A stretch of 64,000 nt of DNA from Candidatus Enterococcus courvalinii. GTDB lineage: Bacteria; Bacillota; Bacilli; Lactobacillales; Enterococcaceae. A program made the translations under genes and the position numbers. Shown in pieces: positions 52,482 to 61,185 of this stretch; within the stretch, counting starts at the first letter, position 1; every line of letters starts with the position of its first letter. Under the pieces are notes generated by a model. The model did no database searches. It was not told the DNA's origin and saw only the letters and a list, made by a program, of their open reading frames with translations. The DNA lies in contig NZ_JAFLWI010000004.1 in the NCBI RefSeq assembly GCF_017315945.1, positions 120,179 through 184,178 of the forward strand. Direction: 5' to 3'.

Positions 52482-52817
52482 ATGAAAACATCAACAAAAG
52501 TAACAATTGGTTTAGGTATTATGGCAGCTGCCGGCGTAGCAACTACAGCAGTTGTGTCAGGTAAAGTGGTGGAAAAAATTCGTCATATGTCTAATCGTTG
52601 CAAAGTCAAAAAATTTGTTAATGATAAGTTTGATGGAAACGAAAAACTATTAGGTTTAGTCGACGACTTATCTGATAGTGATTTGGACTCTTTGATGGGT
52701 GTTTTAGAAAAAATCAAAAAAGGTCGTAAAAAAATCTCTGTTTATGGCGATACACTAAAAGATTCAACAGATGATTTACGCGAACGTTTGATGACGTTAG
52801 TTGACAAAATCATGTAA
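52482..52817 (+). CDS. Small hypothetical membrane-associated protein
   Basis: The 111-residue protein has an N-terminal hydrophobic segment (VTIGLGIMAAAGVATTAVV) and a charged helical remainder with Asp/Lys-rich patterns (FDGNEKLLGLVDDLSDSDLDSLM). I do not recognise it. AAAAGGAGCTGAAG precedes the ATG. It may be co-transcribed with the TetR gene 85 nt upstream, though a TATGAT-like -10 lies in between. Confidence 0.65.
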   Translation: MKTSTKVTIGLGIMAAAGVATTAVVSGKVVEKIRHMSNRCKVKKFVNDKFDGNEKLLGLVDDLSDSDLDSLMGVLEKIKKGRKKISVYGDTLKDSTDDLRERLMTLVDKIM

Positions 52818-52842
52818 TTTTTTGCGTTAAAAAAGTATAATG

Positions 52843-52892
52843 AAAAAGTGAGCGTTGGGCTGATTTGGTCAGTTACAACGCTCACTTTTTTA
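52843..52892. terminator. Bidirectional terminator
   Basis: AAAAGTGAGCGTTG pairs with CAACGCTCACTTTTTT, with an inner CTGA/TCAG arm; it serves both convergent genes. Confidence 0.88.
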
Positions 52893-53762
52893 ATTGTTTT
52901 TCTGTGCAGGACGCTTTTGAATGATTAGAAGATAACAAAAAAGGAGATCATTTGCTTGCTTTAAATTAAAGCCAGTTGCTTCCTGAAATTTTTCTATCCG
53001 ATATTTCAACGTGTTACGGTGAAGAAAAAGATTTTTAGCAGCAGAACTGATATTTCCTAAATGATTCCAAAGTGCGAGGATGATTTCTTCCATATCCATT
53101 TCTTCAAGCAAACGCTGGTAAGTTTGGACAAGTAAGTTATCTTTGATTCCTTCTGTCGTAAAGTAATGAAGAGCAACATCTTGTAAGGAAAACACAGCTT
53201 GGCTATTTTGTGGTGAACGTTTTTCTGTAAGGAAAATTTTTCGTTCTTCAGCAAATAATGTTCCAAAATCTTGTGAGGGCTCATGAAAAGCGCCGACAAA
53301 AACATTTGTTGTAATCTCAAAGTCAATATCTAATGATTGAAAAATACCATTGAGTTCAGAGATAGGGAGAAAATTTTTTCCTTTAGGTTCAATCAGTAGC
53401 GCATCTTTCTGGCTATAAAAAAAGAAATCTGCAGGTTCATAAAACATAGCTAGTAATGTTTCTTGCCATTCTTGTTGTAAAAAATCATCTTTTGCTGACA
53501 CATGCAATTGGATGATTCGATAGGAGCAATCTAGTGTGAGCGATTGTTGTTCAAATAAATAATGGTACCAAGGATGGTTCTTTGGATTAATTGCCATCGG
53601 AAATAACGCTTTCAAAAGACTGATTTCAGATGGAGACAACGATTTTTTTTCAAACCAAAGAAAGGAATCTCCGGTAGCTAAAGAAAGAATGGTTGGTGAT
53701 GCGGAAGGAAATTCTTTTAATTGAGCATTTGGATATAGCTCTAATAATTGTGCTTGGTTCAT
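52890..53762 (-). CDS. PucR/CdaR-type helix-turn-helix regulator
   Basis: The 290-residue protein has a C-terminal PucR-type helix-turn-helix (about 235-285, LGNISSAAKNLFLHRNTLKYRIEKFQEATG). The N-terminal part is unassigned, with strands and helices that could form a ligand domain. Such regulators control purine, sugar-acid or other pathways. AGGTGAAGTAA precedes the ATG. No obvious target operon adjoins it. Confidence 0.75.
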   Translation of the reverse strand: MNQAQLLELYPNAQLKEFPSASPTILSLATGDSFLWFEKKSLSPSEISLLKALFPMAINPKNHPWYHYLFEQQSLTLDCSYRIIQLHVSAKDDFLQQEWQETLLAMFYEPADFFFYSQKDALLIEPKGKNFLPISELNGIFQSLDIDFEITTNVFVGAFHEPSQDFGTLFAEERKIFLTEKRSPQNSQAVFSLQDVALHYFTTEGIKDNLLVQTYQRLLEEMDMEEIILALWNHLGNISSAAKNLFLHRNTLKYRIEKFQEATGFNLKQANDLLFCYLLIIQKRPAQKNN

Positions 53763-53888
53763 TTACTTCACCTCATCGCTATTTTACCATAAAAAATGTT
53801 GACGAATGTGAGCAACTAGTTACAAGTTTTTTTTAATATGGTAAAGTTATGCTGAAGAAAAATAATGGAGAAAAAGTGAGGGAATTCG

Positions 53889-54386
53889 TTGAACGAAGAA
53901 CAGTTATCACAACAAGAAAAAGAAAAATGGATGCGCCTCGCTCTTGAAGAAGCAAAAAAAGCGGAACAGTTAGCGGAGGTCCCAATCGGTGCAGTGGTGA
54001 TTTTAGATAATCAAGTAATTGGTCGAGGGCATAATTTACGAGAAACAACACAAGATGCCACAACGCATGCAGAGATGCTTGCAATTAAAGAAGCCTGCGC
54101 AGCTGTGGGTAGTTGGCGTTTGGAAGAAGCACAGCTATTTGTAACACTGGAACCTTGCCCAATGTGTAGTGGTGCGATGATTTTATCACGTGTCAAAGAA
54201 GTTTATTTTGGTGCGTATGATTCGAAGGGCGGGACAGCTGGAACGTTGATGAATTTATTAACAGATGAACGCTTCAATCATCAAGCAGTAGTAGAAGGTG
54301 GTATTTTAGAAGAGGAATGTGGGGGGATTTTGTCAACATTCTTCCGTCAGTTGCGTGCGAAAAAAAAGAAATCAAAAAAAAGCTAG
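53889..54386 (+). CDS. tadA: tRNA-specific adenosine deaminase TadA
   Basis: TadA converts adenosine 34 to inosine in tRNAArg(ACG). The 165-residue deaminase has the zinc motifs THAEML and PCPMCSGA, with catalytic Glu in HAE, plus VPIGAVVI and SWRLEEAQLFVTLEP. TTG start after GAGGGAATTCG. It is directly followed by the SRP RNA gene; tadA next to the SRP RNA is a usual Firmicute arrangement. Confidence 0.93.
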   Translation: MNEEQLSQQEKEKWMRLALEEAKKAEQLAEVPIGAVVILDNQVIGRGHNLRETTQDATTHAEMLAIKEACAAVGSWRLEEAQLFVTLEPCPMCSGAMILSRVKEVYFGAYDSKGGTAGTLMNLLTDERFNHQAVVEGGILEEECGGILSTFFRQLRAKKKKSKKS

Positions 54387-54406
54387 TCAGAATGGAAAAA
54401 ATGCGG

Positions 54407-54412
54407 TATACT
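54407..54412 (+). promoter_or_regulatory. -10 box of the SRP RNA gene
   Basis: TATACT, with TAGTCA 17 nt upstream as a partial -35 (54384-54389, overlapping the tadA stop). Confidence 0.55.
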
Positions 54413-54418
54413 ATTTCT

Positions 54419-54510
54419 TGCCGAAAGGCTAGGACAATGGTGGGCTTATGAAGCGTGTCAGATCCGGAAGGAAGCAGCACTAAGTAGGCTCCGCCATGTG
54501 TCTGAATAAA
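54419..54510 (+). ncRNA. ffs: Signal recognition particle small RNA
   Basis: The conserved SRP domain IV is visible: GTCAGATCCGGAAGGAAGCAG then CACTAAGTAGG. The flanks GGACAATGGTGGG and CTCCGCCATGTGTC pair to form the long stem. This bacterial small SRP RNA binds Ffh and guides co-translational membrane targeting. Ends are estimated from the -10 box and the pairing; the primary transcript probably runs to the terminator at 54526-54552. Confidence 0.92.
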
Positions 54511-54525
54511 AATAGCTGATTGATG

Positions 54526-54552
54526 AACAGGGATGCGATGCCTGTTTTTTTT
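54526..54552 (+). terminator. Terminator after the SRP RNA
   Basis: ACAGGGAT-GCG-ATGCCTGT followed by T9. Confidence 0.85.
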
Positions 54553-54593
54553 TGTCCAAAAAATAAGTGGAGCAACTAAATGCTAGGAATGAA

Positions 54594-54636
54594 CGTGTGC
54601 CAACTGCTTCTTTTGAAGTTACAGGCACGCTTTTTT
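54594..54636 (+). terminator. Second plus-strand terminator-like hairpin
   Basis: CGTGTGCC..CTTC pairs with GAAG..GGCACGC, then T6. It may be a backup terminator for the SRP RNA. Confidence 0.65.
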
Positions 54637-54647
54637 ATTTTTTTATC

Positions 54648-54682
54648 AAAAAGACCAGCCTCCATAGAAAGAATGAGGCTGG
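54648..54682 (-). terminator. Minus-strand terminator without a recognised gene
   Basis: On the minus strand CCAGCCTC pairs with GAGGCTGG and is followed by TCTTTTT. No minus-strand gene lies upstream (54683-54875), so an unrecognised short RNA is possible. Confidence 0.45.
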
Positions 54683-54875
54683 CAAGGTTGGAGGTAAAGA
54701 ATGAAAAATGAATGTTTTGGGAATGACTTAATAATAACTAGGTTAGCTTAAAGAAACCATAAACGATTTTTTTATTCCATTTTTCTGAAGTAAACTGAAG
54801 TAAATAGTACACAGGATTATTATTGGAAGGAAAAAATAGCTCTGTGGTATGATGGTCGAGAAGAGAGGCGAGAAG

Positions 54876-56261
54876 ATGGAAAAAATAATGTTATTACACA
54901 CGAATGATCTCCATTCACATCTGGAAAACTGGCCCAGAATCAGACGCTTTTTAGAGCAACGAAAACGTGAAAGTGAAAAGAAAGTACAGACAACGACTGT
55001 TACAGTAGACCTAGGAGATTTTGTTGACCGTTGGCATCCGTTATCGGAAGCAACAAATGGTCAAGCCAATGTCTTGCTGATGAATGAAATTGGTTACGAT
55101 GCCGCAACGATTGGCAATAATGAAGGTGTTGGCAATTCAAAACAGGAGTTGAATCATCTATATGATGAAGCTAATTTTGATGTCTTATTAGCAAATTTAT
55201 TTGACAAACAAACATTGCAACCGCCAGCATGGGCGAAGCCATACAAGATTATTGAAACGAAGCAGCAGACAAAAATCGGTCTCATGGCGTTCACGGCACC
55301 TTTTCCCTTAACATATAGCCCAAACGGCTGGGATATCCGAAATCCCTATGATATTTTACCGGAAATGGTGGAAGAATTACGTCCAAAAGTGGACGTTTTA
55401 GTGTTGATGAGTCATCTGGGTATTCAAGATGATAGCCAAATTGCAAGAGAGTTACCAGCAATAGATGTTATCTTAGGTTCCCATACACATCATCTCTTTC
55501 CTAATGGGGAAGTGGTCAACGGCGTTCAATTAGCCGCGGCTGGTCGTTATGGTCAGTATGTAGGAGAAGTCCAATTGACGTTAGATGAGAATAAAAAAAT
55601 TGTGAAGCGTTCTGCACAAGCAATTCCAACCGAGTCATTGACAGTCTTTGCAGAAGATGCGCAAGAAATTGCTAGTTATTTAGCAGAGGGGCACGCACTT
55701 TTAAAAGCTAAAAAAGTCGCTGATCTACCATTTCCACTAACAATGGATGTTTTTGGTGAAGAACCCTTTATTCAACTAGCATTAGAAGCAATCAAGGAAC
55801 GGGGCAAGACGAAGGCGGCAATTTTGAATAGTGGCTTGTTTTTGACGGATATCCCCGCTGGAATTGTCGACCAAGATGAGCTCCACACTGCGTTACCACA
55901 TCCAATGCACTTATTAAATGTAACAGTGAAAGGATCAGATTTGATTCGATTAATTTTGGAAATAGAAAAAAATCGCAACTTTTTACGTAACTTTCCTATG
56001 AATGGGATGGGTTTTCGAGGAAAAATATTTGGACAAATCGTTTACAATGGTATTACCTATGATGAAGTAAATCATCAAGTGCTGTTTCAAAATCAACCAA
56101 TCAATGAGGAAGAGTGCTATACGTTTACAACTGTTGATCATTTTATGTTTGTACCATTTTTCCCGACGATTGAGATTGCTGGTGAAAATGAATTTCTGTT
56201 TCCAGAATTTATTCGTAGTGTCGTGGGTGATTACTTGAAAGCTCACTACCCAATCAAATAA
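54876..56261 (+). CDS. Cytoplasmic metallophosphatase/5'-nucleotidase (YunD-like)
   Basis: The ~461-residue protein has a calcineurin-like N-terminal domain: LLHTNDLHSHLE, VDLGDFVDR, TIGNNEG, MSHLGIQDD and ILGSHTHHLF, which supply the dinuclear metal ligands. A C-terminal 5'-nucleotidase domain (about 270-440) follows. There is no signal peptide, unlike wall-anchored 5'-nucleotidases, so it is intracellular like B. subtilis YunD. I start at the ATG at 54876 after GAGAGGCGAGAAG. Genes for YutD- and YutF-like proteins follow, giving a Bacillus-like yun/yut cluster. Confidence 0.87.
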   Translation: MEKIMLLHTNDLHSHLENWPRIRRFLEQRKRESEKKVQTTTVTVDLGDFVDRWHPLSEATNGQANVLLMNEIGYDAATIGNNEGVGNSKQELNHLYDEANFDVLLANLFDKQTLQPPAWAKPYKIIETKQQTKIGLMAFTAPFPLTYSPNGWDIRNPYDILPEMVEELRPKVDVLVLMSHLGIQDDSQIARELPAIDVILGSHTHHLFPNGEVVNGVQLAAAGRYGQYVGEVQLTLDENKKIVKRSAQAIPTESLTVFAEDAQEIASYLAEGHALLKAKKVADLPFPLTMDVFGEEPFIQLALEAIKERGKTKAAILNSGLFLTDIPAGIVDQDELHTALPHPMHLLNVTVKGSDLIRLILEIEKNRNFLRNFPMNGMGFRGKIFGQIVYNGITYDEVNHQVLFQNQPINEEECYTFTTVDHFMFVPFFPTIEIAGENEFLFPEFIRSVVGDYLKAHYPIK

Positions 56262-56298
56262 AAACAAGGTATAATGACTAGGAATAGGTGGTGAAAGT

Positions 56299-57003
56299 AT
56301 GTCTGCAAAATCAAAAGAAAAGAAACAACAGCCGGTTGCAAGTAAAGAAATGAAAGAAACGAAAGAAACACCTGTAGCAACAGCTGAAAGTGAAGCAACA
56401 AATCTTGTCACAGATGAACTAACGAATGCTTTAGAAGAGATCGTTGAAGAAAAGCCTAAAGCAGAAAAAATCAAAGGGGAACTTGTGACACCTTTAGATG
56501 ATAGTAATTTTTTAGTTGGTGATCGACAATTCCGTCTAGTAGCCAATCACCGTGAAGGGTTTGACGCACAAAAACTTGGCGAGCGATACAGTGATGTGTT
56601 ATCTCGTTATGATTATATCGTTGGGGACTGGGGCTATGAACAGCTTCGCCTGAAAGGATTTTTCCGTGCAGACAATCGACGTGCCCATCCGGATCAACGG
56701 ATTGATTCATTAGAGGATTATCTTTATGAATACTGCAATTTTGGTTGTGCTTATTTTGTTATCGAACGCATAGGTGGGGGAGACAAAAAGGAAAAGCCAA
56801 CACAACGTCGCAAAAAGAAAAAAAATTACAATCAGACAGCGTACATTGATGAAAAGAAAGGCCCAGTATCTTCTAGTCATAAGAAACCTGTCATTAAAAA
56901 ACGTAAAGAAGCACCAAAAAAAGCGACTGCTGCTAAAGAATCAGTCCAGCAGCCAGCAAATGAAAAAGCGAACTTTACGATAAGAAAAAGAAAAGAGTCG
57001 TGA
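56299..57003 (+). CDS. YutD-family protein with extended tails
   Basis: The 234-residue protein has a YutD (DUF1027) core at about 55-160: DSNFLVGDRQFRLV, NHREGFDAQKLGERYSDVLSRYDYIVGDWG, QLRLKGF, and SLEDYLYEYCNFGCAYFVI. The core is flanked by a Lys/Glu/Thr-rich N-terminal tail and a very basic C-terminal tail (about 165-234), longer than in Bacillus. Function is unknown. GGTGGTGAAAG precedes the ATG. The stop overlaps the possible GTG start of the next gene. Confidence 0.82.
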   Translation: MSAKSKEKKQQPVASKEMKETKETPVATAESEATNLVTDELTNALEEIVEEKPKAEKIKGELVTPLDDSNFLVGDRQFRLVANHREGFDAQKLGERYSDVLSRYDYIVGDWGYEQLRLKGFFRADNRRAHPDQRIDSLEDYLYEYCNFGCAYFVIERIGGGDKKEKPTQRRKKKKNYNQTAYIDEKKGPVSSSHKKPVIKKRKEAPKKATAAKESVQQPANEKANFTIRKRKES

Positions 57004-57005
57004 GT

Positions 57006-57770
57006 ATGAGTTATAAAGGATATTTGATTGATTTAGACGGGACGATTTATCGCGGAACAGAACCGATTCCAGCAGGAAAACGTTTTGTCGAAGAACTACA
57101 ACAACGTGAGTTACCCTTTTTATTCGTTACGAATAATACAACGAAAACCCCTGCTACAGTTGCCAAACGGCTAGCAGATGAATTCGATATTCATGTCCCA
57201 GCAGAGACAGTCTATACGGCAAGCTTAGCAACGATTGATTTTATGCTAACGGATGGGAAGGGCAAGAAGGTTTTCGTTATCGGAGAATCAGGATTGATCG
57301 ACTTAATTTTGGAAGCTGGATTTGAATGGGAAGAAGAAAACCCAGATTATGTTGTTGTCGGGTTAGATAATTATTTAACTTACGAAAAAGTGGTCGCAGC
57401 AACTCTTGCAATTCAAAAAGGGGCAACTTTTATTGGGACAAACCCAGACAAAAACATTCCTACAGAACGCGGACTGCTGCCAGGGGCAGGTTCAGTGGTT
57501 TCCTTCGTCGAAACAGCTACACAAACAACGCCGATTTATATTGGTAAGCCAGAAGCAATCATCATGGATAAAGCAGTAAAAATCTTGGGACTCAAAAAAG
57601 AGGAAGTAATCATGGTTGGTGATAACTATGAAACAGATATCCAAGCAGGCATCCAAAATGGAATTGATACATTGTTAGTTCTATCTGGATTTACCAAAGC
57701 AGAAGATGTACCTCATTTACCGGTTCCAGCTACGTTTATCAAAAATTCATTAGATGAGTGGCAGTTCTAA
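57006..57770 (+). CDS. HAD-family phosphatase (NagD/YutF-like)
   Basis: The protein is about 254 residues, of the NagD-like HAD group: YLIDLDGTIYRG is the nucleophile Asp motif, FVTNNTT motif II, and GKPEAIIMDKA then VGDNYETDIQAG motifs III/IV. Such enzymes dephosphorylate sugar phosphates or nucleotides. ATG at 57006 or GTG at 57000 may be used; the latter overlaps the yutD stop. Together with the preceding and following genes it makes a conserved yut-like operon. Confidence 0.87.
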   Translation: MSYKGYLIDLDGTIYRGTEPIPAGKRFVEELQQRELPFLFVTNNTTKTPATVAKRLADEFDIHVPAETVYTASLATIDFMLTDGKGKKVFVIGESGLIDLILEAGFEWEEENPDYVVVGLDNYLTYEKVVAATLAIQKGATFIGTNPDKNIPTERGLLPGAGSVVSFVETATQTTPIYIGKPEAIIMDKAVKILGLKKEEVIMVGDNYETDIQAGIQNGIDTLLVLSGFTKAEDVPHLPVPATFIKNSLDEWQF

Positions 57771-58415
57771 ATGGGCAAGCGCAAAGGACAATGGCTTGAA
57801 TTTTTGGGGTTGACTAGTTTATTTTTGACCTTGATCAGTTTAGCGATTGCCTTAACTATCAACTTTCGGCCACTTTATGTATTTGATATCGATTATTTGC
57901 ATATTTTGCGGTACACGTCTCTTGATCAGCAAACATTGCTTCGAAATTTTGATGAATTGATGAAATATTTGAATAATCCATTTCAATCTGTACTGAGCTT
58001 GCCAGATTTTCCTGTTTCAGCCAGTGGTGCACATCATTTTCGTGAAGTTCGTGTTCTTTTTTTCATTGATTATGCTGTGTTATTAGCTACGTTGCTACCA
58101 AGTAGCTTGTTTGTTTACTCGTTATGGAAAAATAAACGTTTCTGGCGATTGATACGTCCGTTTCAATTTGGGATGCTTGCACCAGTAGTTATTGGATTTT
58201 TTATGCTAATCGGTTTTGATCGATTTTTTATTGTTTTTCACGAAACATTTTTCAATAATGATGACTGGTTGTTTGATCCGCGAACGGATCCAATTATCAA
58301 TGTGTTACCAGAAGCTTTTTTTATGCATAGCTTTGTTCTCTTTTTTATTTTACTTGAACTCTTTTTCGCTTTTTTCCTGTTTCTTGGAAAACATGAGTTA
58401 AGAAAGAAAAGCTAA
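57771..58415 (+). CDS. TIGR01906-type integral membrane protein
   Basis: The 214-residue protein has four hydrophobic segments: FLGLTSLFLTLISLAIALTI, VLFFIDYAVLLATLLPSSLF, MLAPVVIGFFMLIGF and a C-terminal one. The conserved FHETFFNNDDWLFDPRTDPIINVLPE lies before the last helix. It matches the family that usually lies right behind the NagD-like HAD gene, as here: its start follows that stop without a gap. Function is unknown. Confidence 0.82.
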   Translation: MGKRKGQWLEFLGLTSLFLTLISLAIALTINFRPLYVFDIDYLHILRYTSLDQQTLLRNFDELMKYLNNPFQSVLSLPDFPVSASGAHHFREVRVLFFIDYAVLLATLLPSSLFVYSLWKNKRFWRLIRPFQFGMLAPVVIGFFMLIGFDRFFIVFHETFFNNDDWLFDPRTDPIINVLPEAFFMHSFVLFFILLELFFAFFLFLGKHELRKKS

Positions 58416-58424
58416 CTACTTAGC

Positions 58425-58480
58425 AAGAAACACCTTTAAAGATAAACCAAATGTGGCTTATCTTTGAGGGTGCTTCTTTT
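58425..58480 (+). terminator. Terminator after the yut-like operon
   Basis: AAGAAACACC and AAGATAA pair with TTATCTT and GGGTGCTTCTT, then TTTT. Confidence 0.75.
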
Positions 58481-58490
58481 GATTTTAGCG

Positions 58491-58534
58491 AAAAAAAGGA
58501 GGTATGACAAAAGTCTTGTCATACCACCCTTTTT
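58491..58534. terminator. Bidirectional terminator at the end of the minus-strand repeat
   Basis: GGAGGTATGACAA pairs with TTGTCATACC.CC with A and T runs outside. It closes the repeat element and the pgpA transcript on the minus strand. Confidence 0.88.
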
Positions 58535-58543
58535 GCGAATAAA

Positions 58544-58776
58544 CGGTGTTCCCCAAGCAACTCCTCGAAATAACTCTCAACTGTCCAAAAATATGAAAAG
58601 CTATTTTTGTCAATTGGTTATTATTTTTTCGGAGCTGGCCGCTTGGAGCCACAACCTCATCTACGGTGTTCCCCAAGCAACTCCTTGAAATAACTCTCAA
58701 CTGTCCAAAAATATGAAAATCTATTTTTGTCAATTGGTTATTATTTTTTTGGAGCTGTTCGCTTGGAGCCACAACC
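58544..58776 (-). repeat. Tandem duplication of the interspersed repeat, 120-bp period
   Basis: Two copies (58544-58656 and 58664-58776) are nearly identical at a period of exactly 120 bp. Reading on the minus strand, each begins AGGTTGTGGCTCCAAGCG and ends GGGGAACACCGT. The one closest to the terminator runs on into TTTATTCG. Differences are a handful of single bases. The element matches the one at 39781-39925 in landmarks and central hairpin. It lies directly behind the pgpA stop. Confidence 0.85.
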
Positions 58777-58781
58777 TTTAG

Positions 58782-59291
58782 TTATTGTGTTAAACGACTG
58801 CGCTTTTCAGGTTCAGCATGGGCCAAACGACTTGCTGCAGATGCGGCAATCGCGCCGACGATATCATCTAAAAATGTGTGGACATGGTCACCATCATGAC
58901 GATTCAATTGTTTTAAAATTCCTGGTTTCACTTTGTCAATATAACCATAGTTGGTAAATCCAATCGTTCCGTAAACATTCACAATCGATAATGCAAGAAT
59001 CTCATCAATTCCGTACAAGCCTTCATCGTCTTCGATAATGTGTTGCAAAGGCGCCATCAACTGTTTTTGTTCCGCTAAGATATCTAACTGGATGCCAGTG
59101 ATGATCGCATTGTGGACTTCTCGTTTTGTTAGGACTGAATCAACGCTTTCCGCACAGTCTTCCAAGGTCAAGTCGGTGATATAATCTTTTTGCAAAAACA
59201 TGACTAATTCTGCAATATCTTCAATTGTTATACCACGTTCGAGTAAAAGAGCCCGTGCTTTTTCTTCTAATGTTTCCTTTTTGATAACCAT
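58782..59291 (-). CDS. Phosphatidylglycerophosphatase A family protein (YutG-like)
   Basis: The 169-residue protein shows the PgpA pattern: GLYGIDEILALSIVNVYGTIGFTNYGYIDK, then KPGILKQLNRHDGDHVHTFLDDIVGAIAA with the conserved Asp-rich end. PgpA-type enzymes dephosphorylate phosphatidylglycerophosphate; the short Firmicute form (YutG) has no clear membrane helix, so its substrate is less certain. AAGGAGG lies 6 nt before the ATG. The 3' end meets the tandem repeat. Confidence 0.82.
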   Translation of the reverse strand: MVIKKETLEEKARALLLERGITIEDIAELVMFLQKDYITDLTLEDCAESVDSVLTKREVHNAIITGIQLDILAEQKQLMAPLQHIIEDDEGLYGIDEILALSIVNVYGTIGFTNYGYIDKVKPGILKQLNRHDGDHVHTFLDDIVGAIAASAASRLAHAEPEKRSRLTQ

Positions 59292-59394
59292 GGTATTCCT
59301 CCTTCAAATAATCTATATCTTCATGTTAGCTTAATCAAGAAAAAAAGCAAGAAGGATACCTTTGCATCTGAGGCTTACCCCAAGTGAATGATGG

Positions 59395-60396
59395 TTATCT
59401 TTCAGGACGAAGACGCTTATCATATAAACTGGTACTATGTCCTGGCTGTGCTCGCTCTCTAGGGTTGATGTAATGTAATGCATTGTTAACAGCAGTCGGA
59501 GCTTCACCAAATCCGGTAGCAATTAATTTTACTTTGCCTTCATAAGAACAAATATCACCCGCAGCGTAAATTCCAGGAATCGAGGTCGACATGTCGGAGT
59601 TTACCATGATTGCTTGACGAGAACTTTCCAACCCCCAAGAGGCAATTTGTCCTAAATTAGAAGTGAAACCATAATTGACAATCAAAGAATCAATGCTTAA
59701 GTCAATCGTTTCATCACTTTTTACCTTTTTTAAACGAAGGTCGGTTAATTGAGTTGTTTCACCAGCTAGGTCTTCAATTAAATAAGGTGTTAACAAATGA
59801 ACGGACGAATTTTTTAATTGGGCAACGCTGTGTTCATGTCCACGAAATTCGCTTCGGCGATGGATTAGATAGACTTCGCTAGCAATTGGCTCAAGCATCA
59901 ATGCCCAATCAATAGCGGAATCTCCGCCACCGGCAATTGCTACTTTTTTGCCAGCGTATTTCATTAAATCATTAACATAATAATCTAAACCGTTGTTCTC
60001 AAATTCATCGGCACCTTCGATGGCTAATTTTCTTGGTTGAAACGAACCGTTTCCTAATGCTAAAATTACTGCTTTTGAATAATGAATCCCCTTATTTGTA
60101 ATGATTTCGATCACATCTTCTTCGCGTGTAATGGAAAGAACTTCTTCTTCTAAATGAAATGTATGATTAAAAGTCGTCAATTGTTTTTCAAGATTGCCGA
60201 CCAATTCGTTTGCTTTAATTGCAGGATAGCCTGGGATATCATAAATATATTTTTCTGGATACAAAGTGGCTAACTGACCACCAAGTTGAGGCAAACTGTC
60301 AATAATCTTTGTTTTTGCTTGTCGCATTCCTGCATAAAATGCGGCAAACATGCCAACGGGTCCAGCACCGATAATGGTAATGTCATAAATGTCCAT
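59395..60396 (-). CDS. Ferredoxin/flavodoxin-NADP reductase (YumC-like)
   Basis: The ~333-residue thioredoxin-reductase-like flavoprotein lacks the CxxC redox pair. FAD is bound by TIIGAGPVGMFAAFYAG, NADPH by VAIAGGGDSAIDWAL, and the C-terminal PGIYAAGDICSYEGKVKLIATGFGEAP is typical of the YumC-type ferredoxin-NADP reductases. It supplies electrons to ferredoxin or flavodoxin. I start at the ATG at 60396, 7 nt after GGAGGAG; the upstream in-frame start at 60417 is inside the binding site. Confidence 0.92.
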   Translation of the reverse strand: MDIYDITIIGAGPVGMFAAFYAGMRQAKTKIIDSLPQLGGQLATLYPEKYIYDIPGYPAIKANELVGNLEKQLTTFNHTFHLEEEVLSITREEDVIEIITNKGIHYSKAVILALGNGSFQPRKLAIEGADEFENNGLDYYVNDLMKYAGKKVAIAGGGDSAIDWALMLEPIASEVYLIHRRSEFRGHEHSVAQLKNSSVHLLTPYLIEDLAGETTQLTDLRLKKVKSDETIDLSIDSLIVNYGFTSNLGQIASWGLESSRQAIMVNSDMSTSIPGIYAAGDICSYEGKVKLIATGFGEAPTAVNNALHYINPRERAQPGHSTSLYDKRLRPER

Positions 60397-60570
60397 AAAA
60401 ACTCCTCCTCCAGACACACTATAGCAGAATTCAACTGAGAATGCTTCTCAAATAAATAAATTTTACTTGGAGTTTAACCTTTCTTTTTAGTAATCTAATC
60501 TAGTTTTTTGAATAGACATTCGATATTATGTTATTATTTGGTAGTAAGAAAACATTAGGAGGAACCAAAC

Positions 60571-61155
60571 ATGGCATTTCCACAATTAGATTTAGCAAAT
60601 GAAAAAGGCCCAAAAGCAACAATCAAAACAAATCGCGGAGACATCACAGTGCAATTGTTTCCTGAACTAGCACCTAAGACAGTTCAAAACTTTATTGAAT
60701 TAGCTAAAAAAGGATACTATGATGGTGTCATTTTCCACCGTGTCATTCCTGATTTCATGATCCAAGGTGGCGACCCAACTGGAACAGGTATGGGAGGAGA
60801 AAGCATTTACGGTGAAAGTTTTGAAGATGAATTTAGTCGTGAATTATTTAACTTACGTGGTGCTTTATCAATGGCGAATGCTGGTCCAAATACCAATGGT
60901 AGCCAATTTTTTATCGTAAACAATGAAAATGTTCCTGCTAATATGCTTGGACAACTTGAAGGGGCTGGTTTCCCTGCAGAAGTTATCGAAGCTTATAAAG
61001 GCGGAGGAACACCTTGGCTAGATTTCCGTCACACCGTTTTCGGCCATGTTGTTGAGGGGATGACTGTTGTCGATGAGATTGCAAACGTACAACGTGGACC
61101 ACAAGATCGACCAGTTCATGATGTAGTAATCGAAACAATTGAAATCTCAGAATAA
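60571..61155 (+). CDS. Cyclophilin-type peptidyl-prolyl cis-trans isomerase
   Basis: The 194-residue cytoplasmic protein has the cyclophilin blocks [35 protein letters not shown] and [14 protein letters not shown]. It accelerates proline isomerisation in protein folding. There is no signal peptide or lipobox. AGGAGGAACC precedes the ATG. A copy of the interspersed repeat with a terminator follows. Confidence 0.93.
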   Translation: MAFPQLDLANEKGPKATIKTNRGDITVQLFPELAPKTVQNFIELAKKGYYDGVIFHRVIPDFMIQGGDPTGTGMGGESIYGESFEDEFSRELFNLRGALSMANAGPNTNGSQFFIVNNENVPANMLGQLEGAGFPAEVIEAYKGGGTPWLDFRHTVFGHVVEGMTVVDEIANVQRGPQDRPVHDVVIETIEISE

Positions 61156-61185
61156 CTATCAGTAAATATGTTAGTCATGTAAAAG

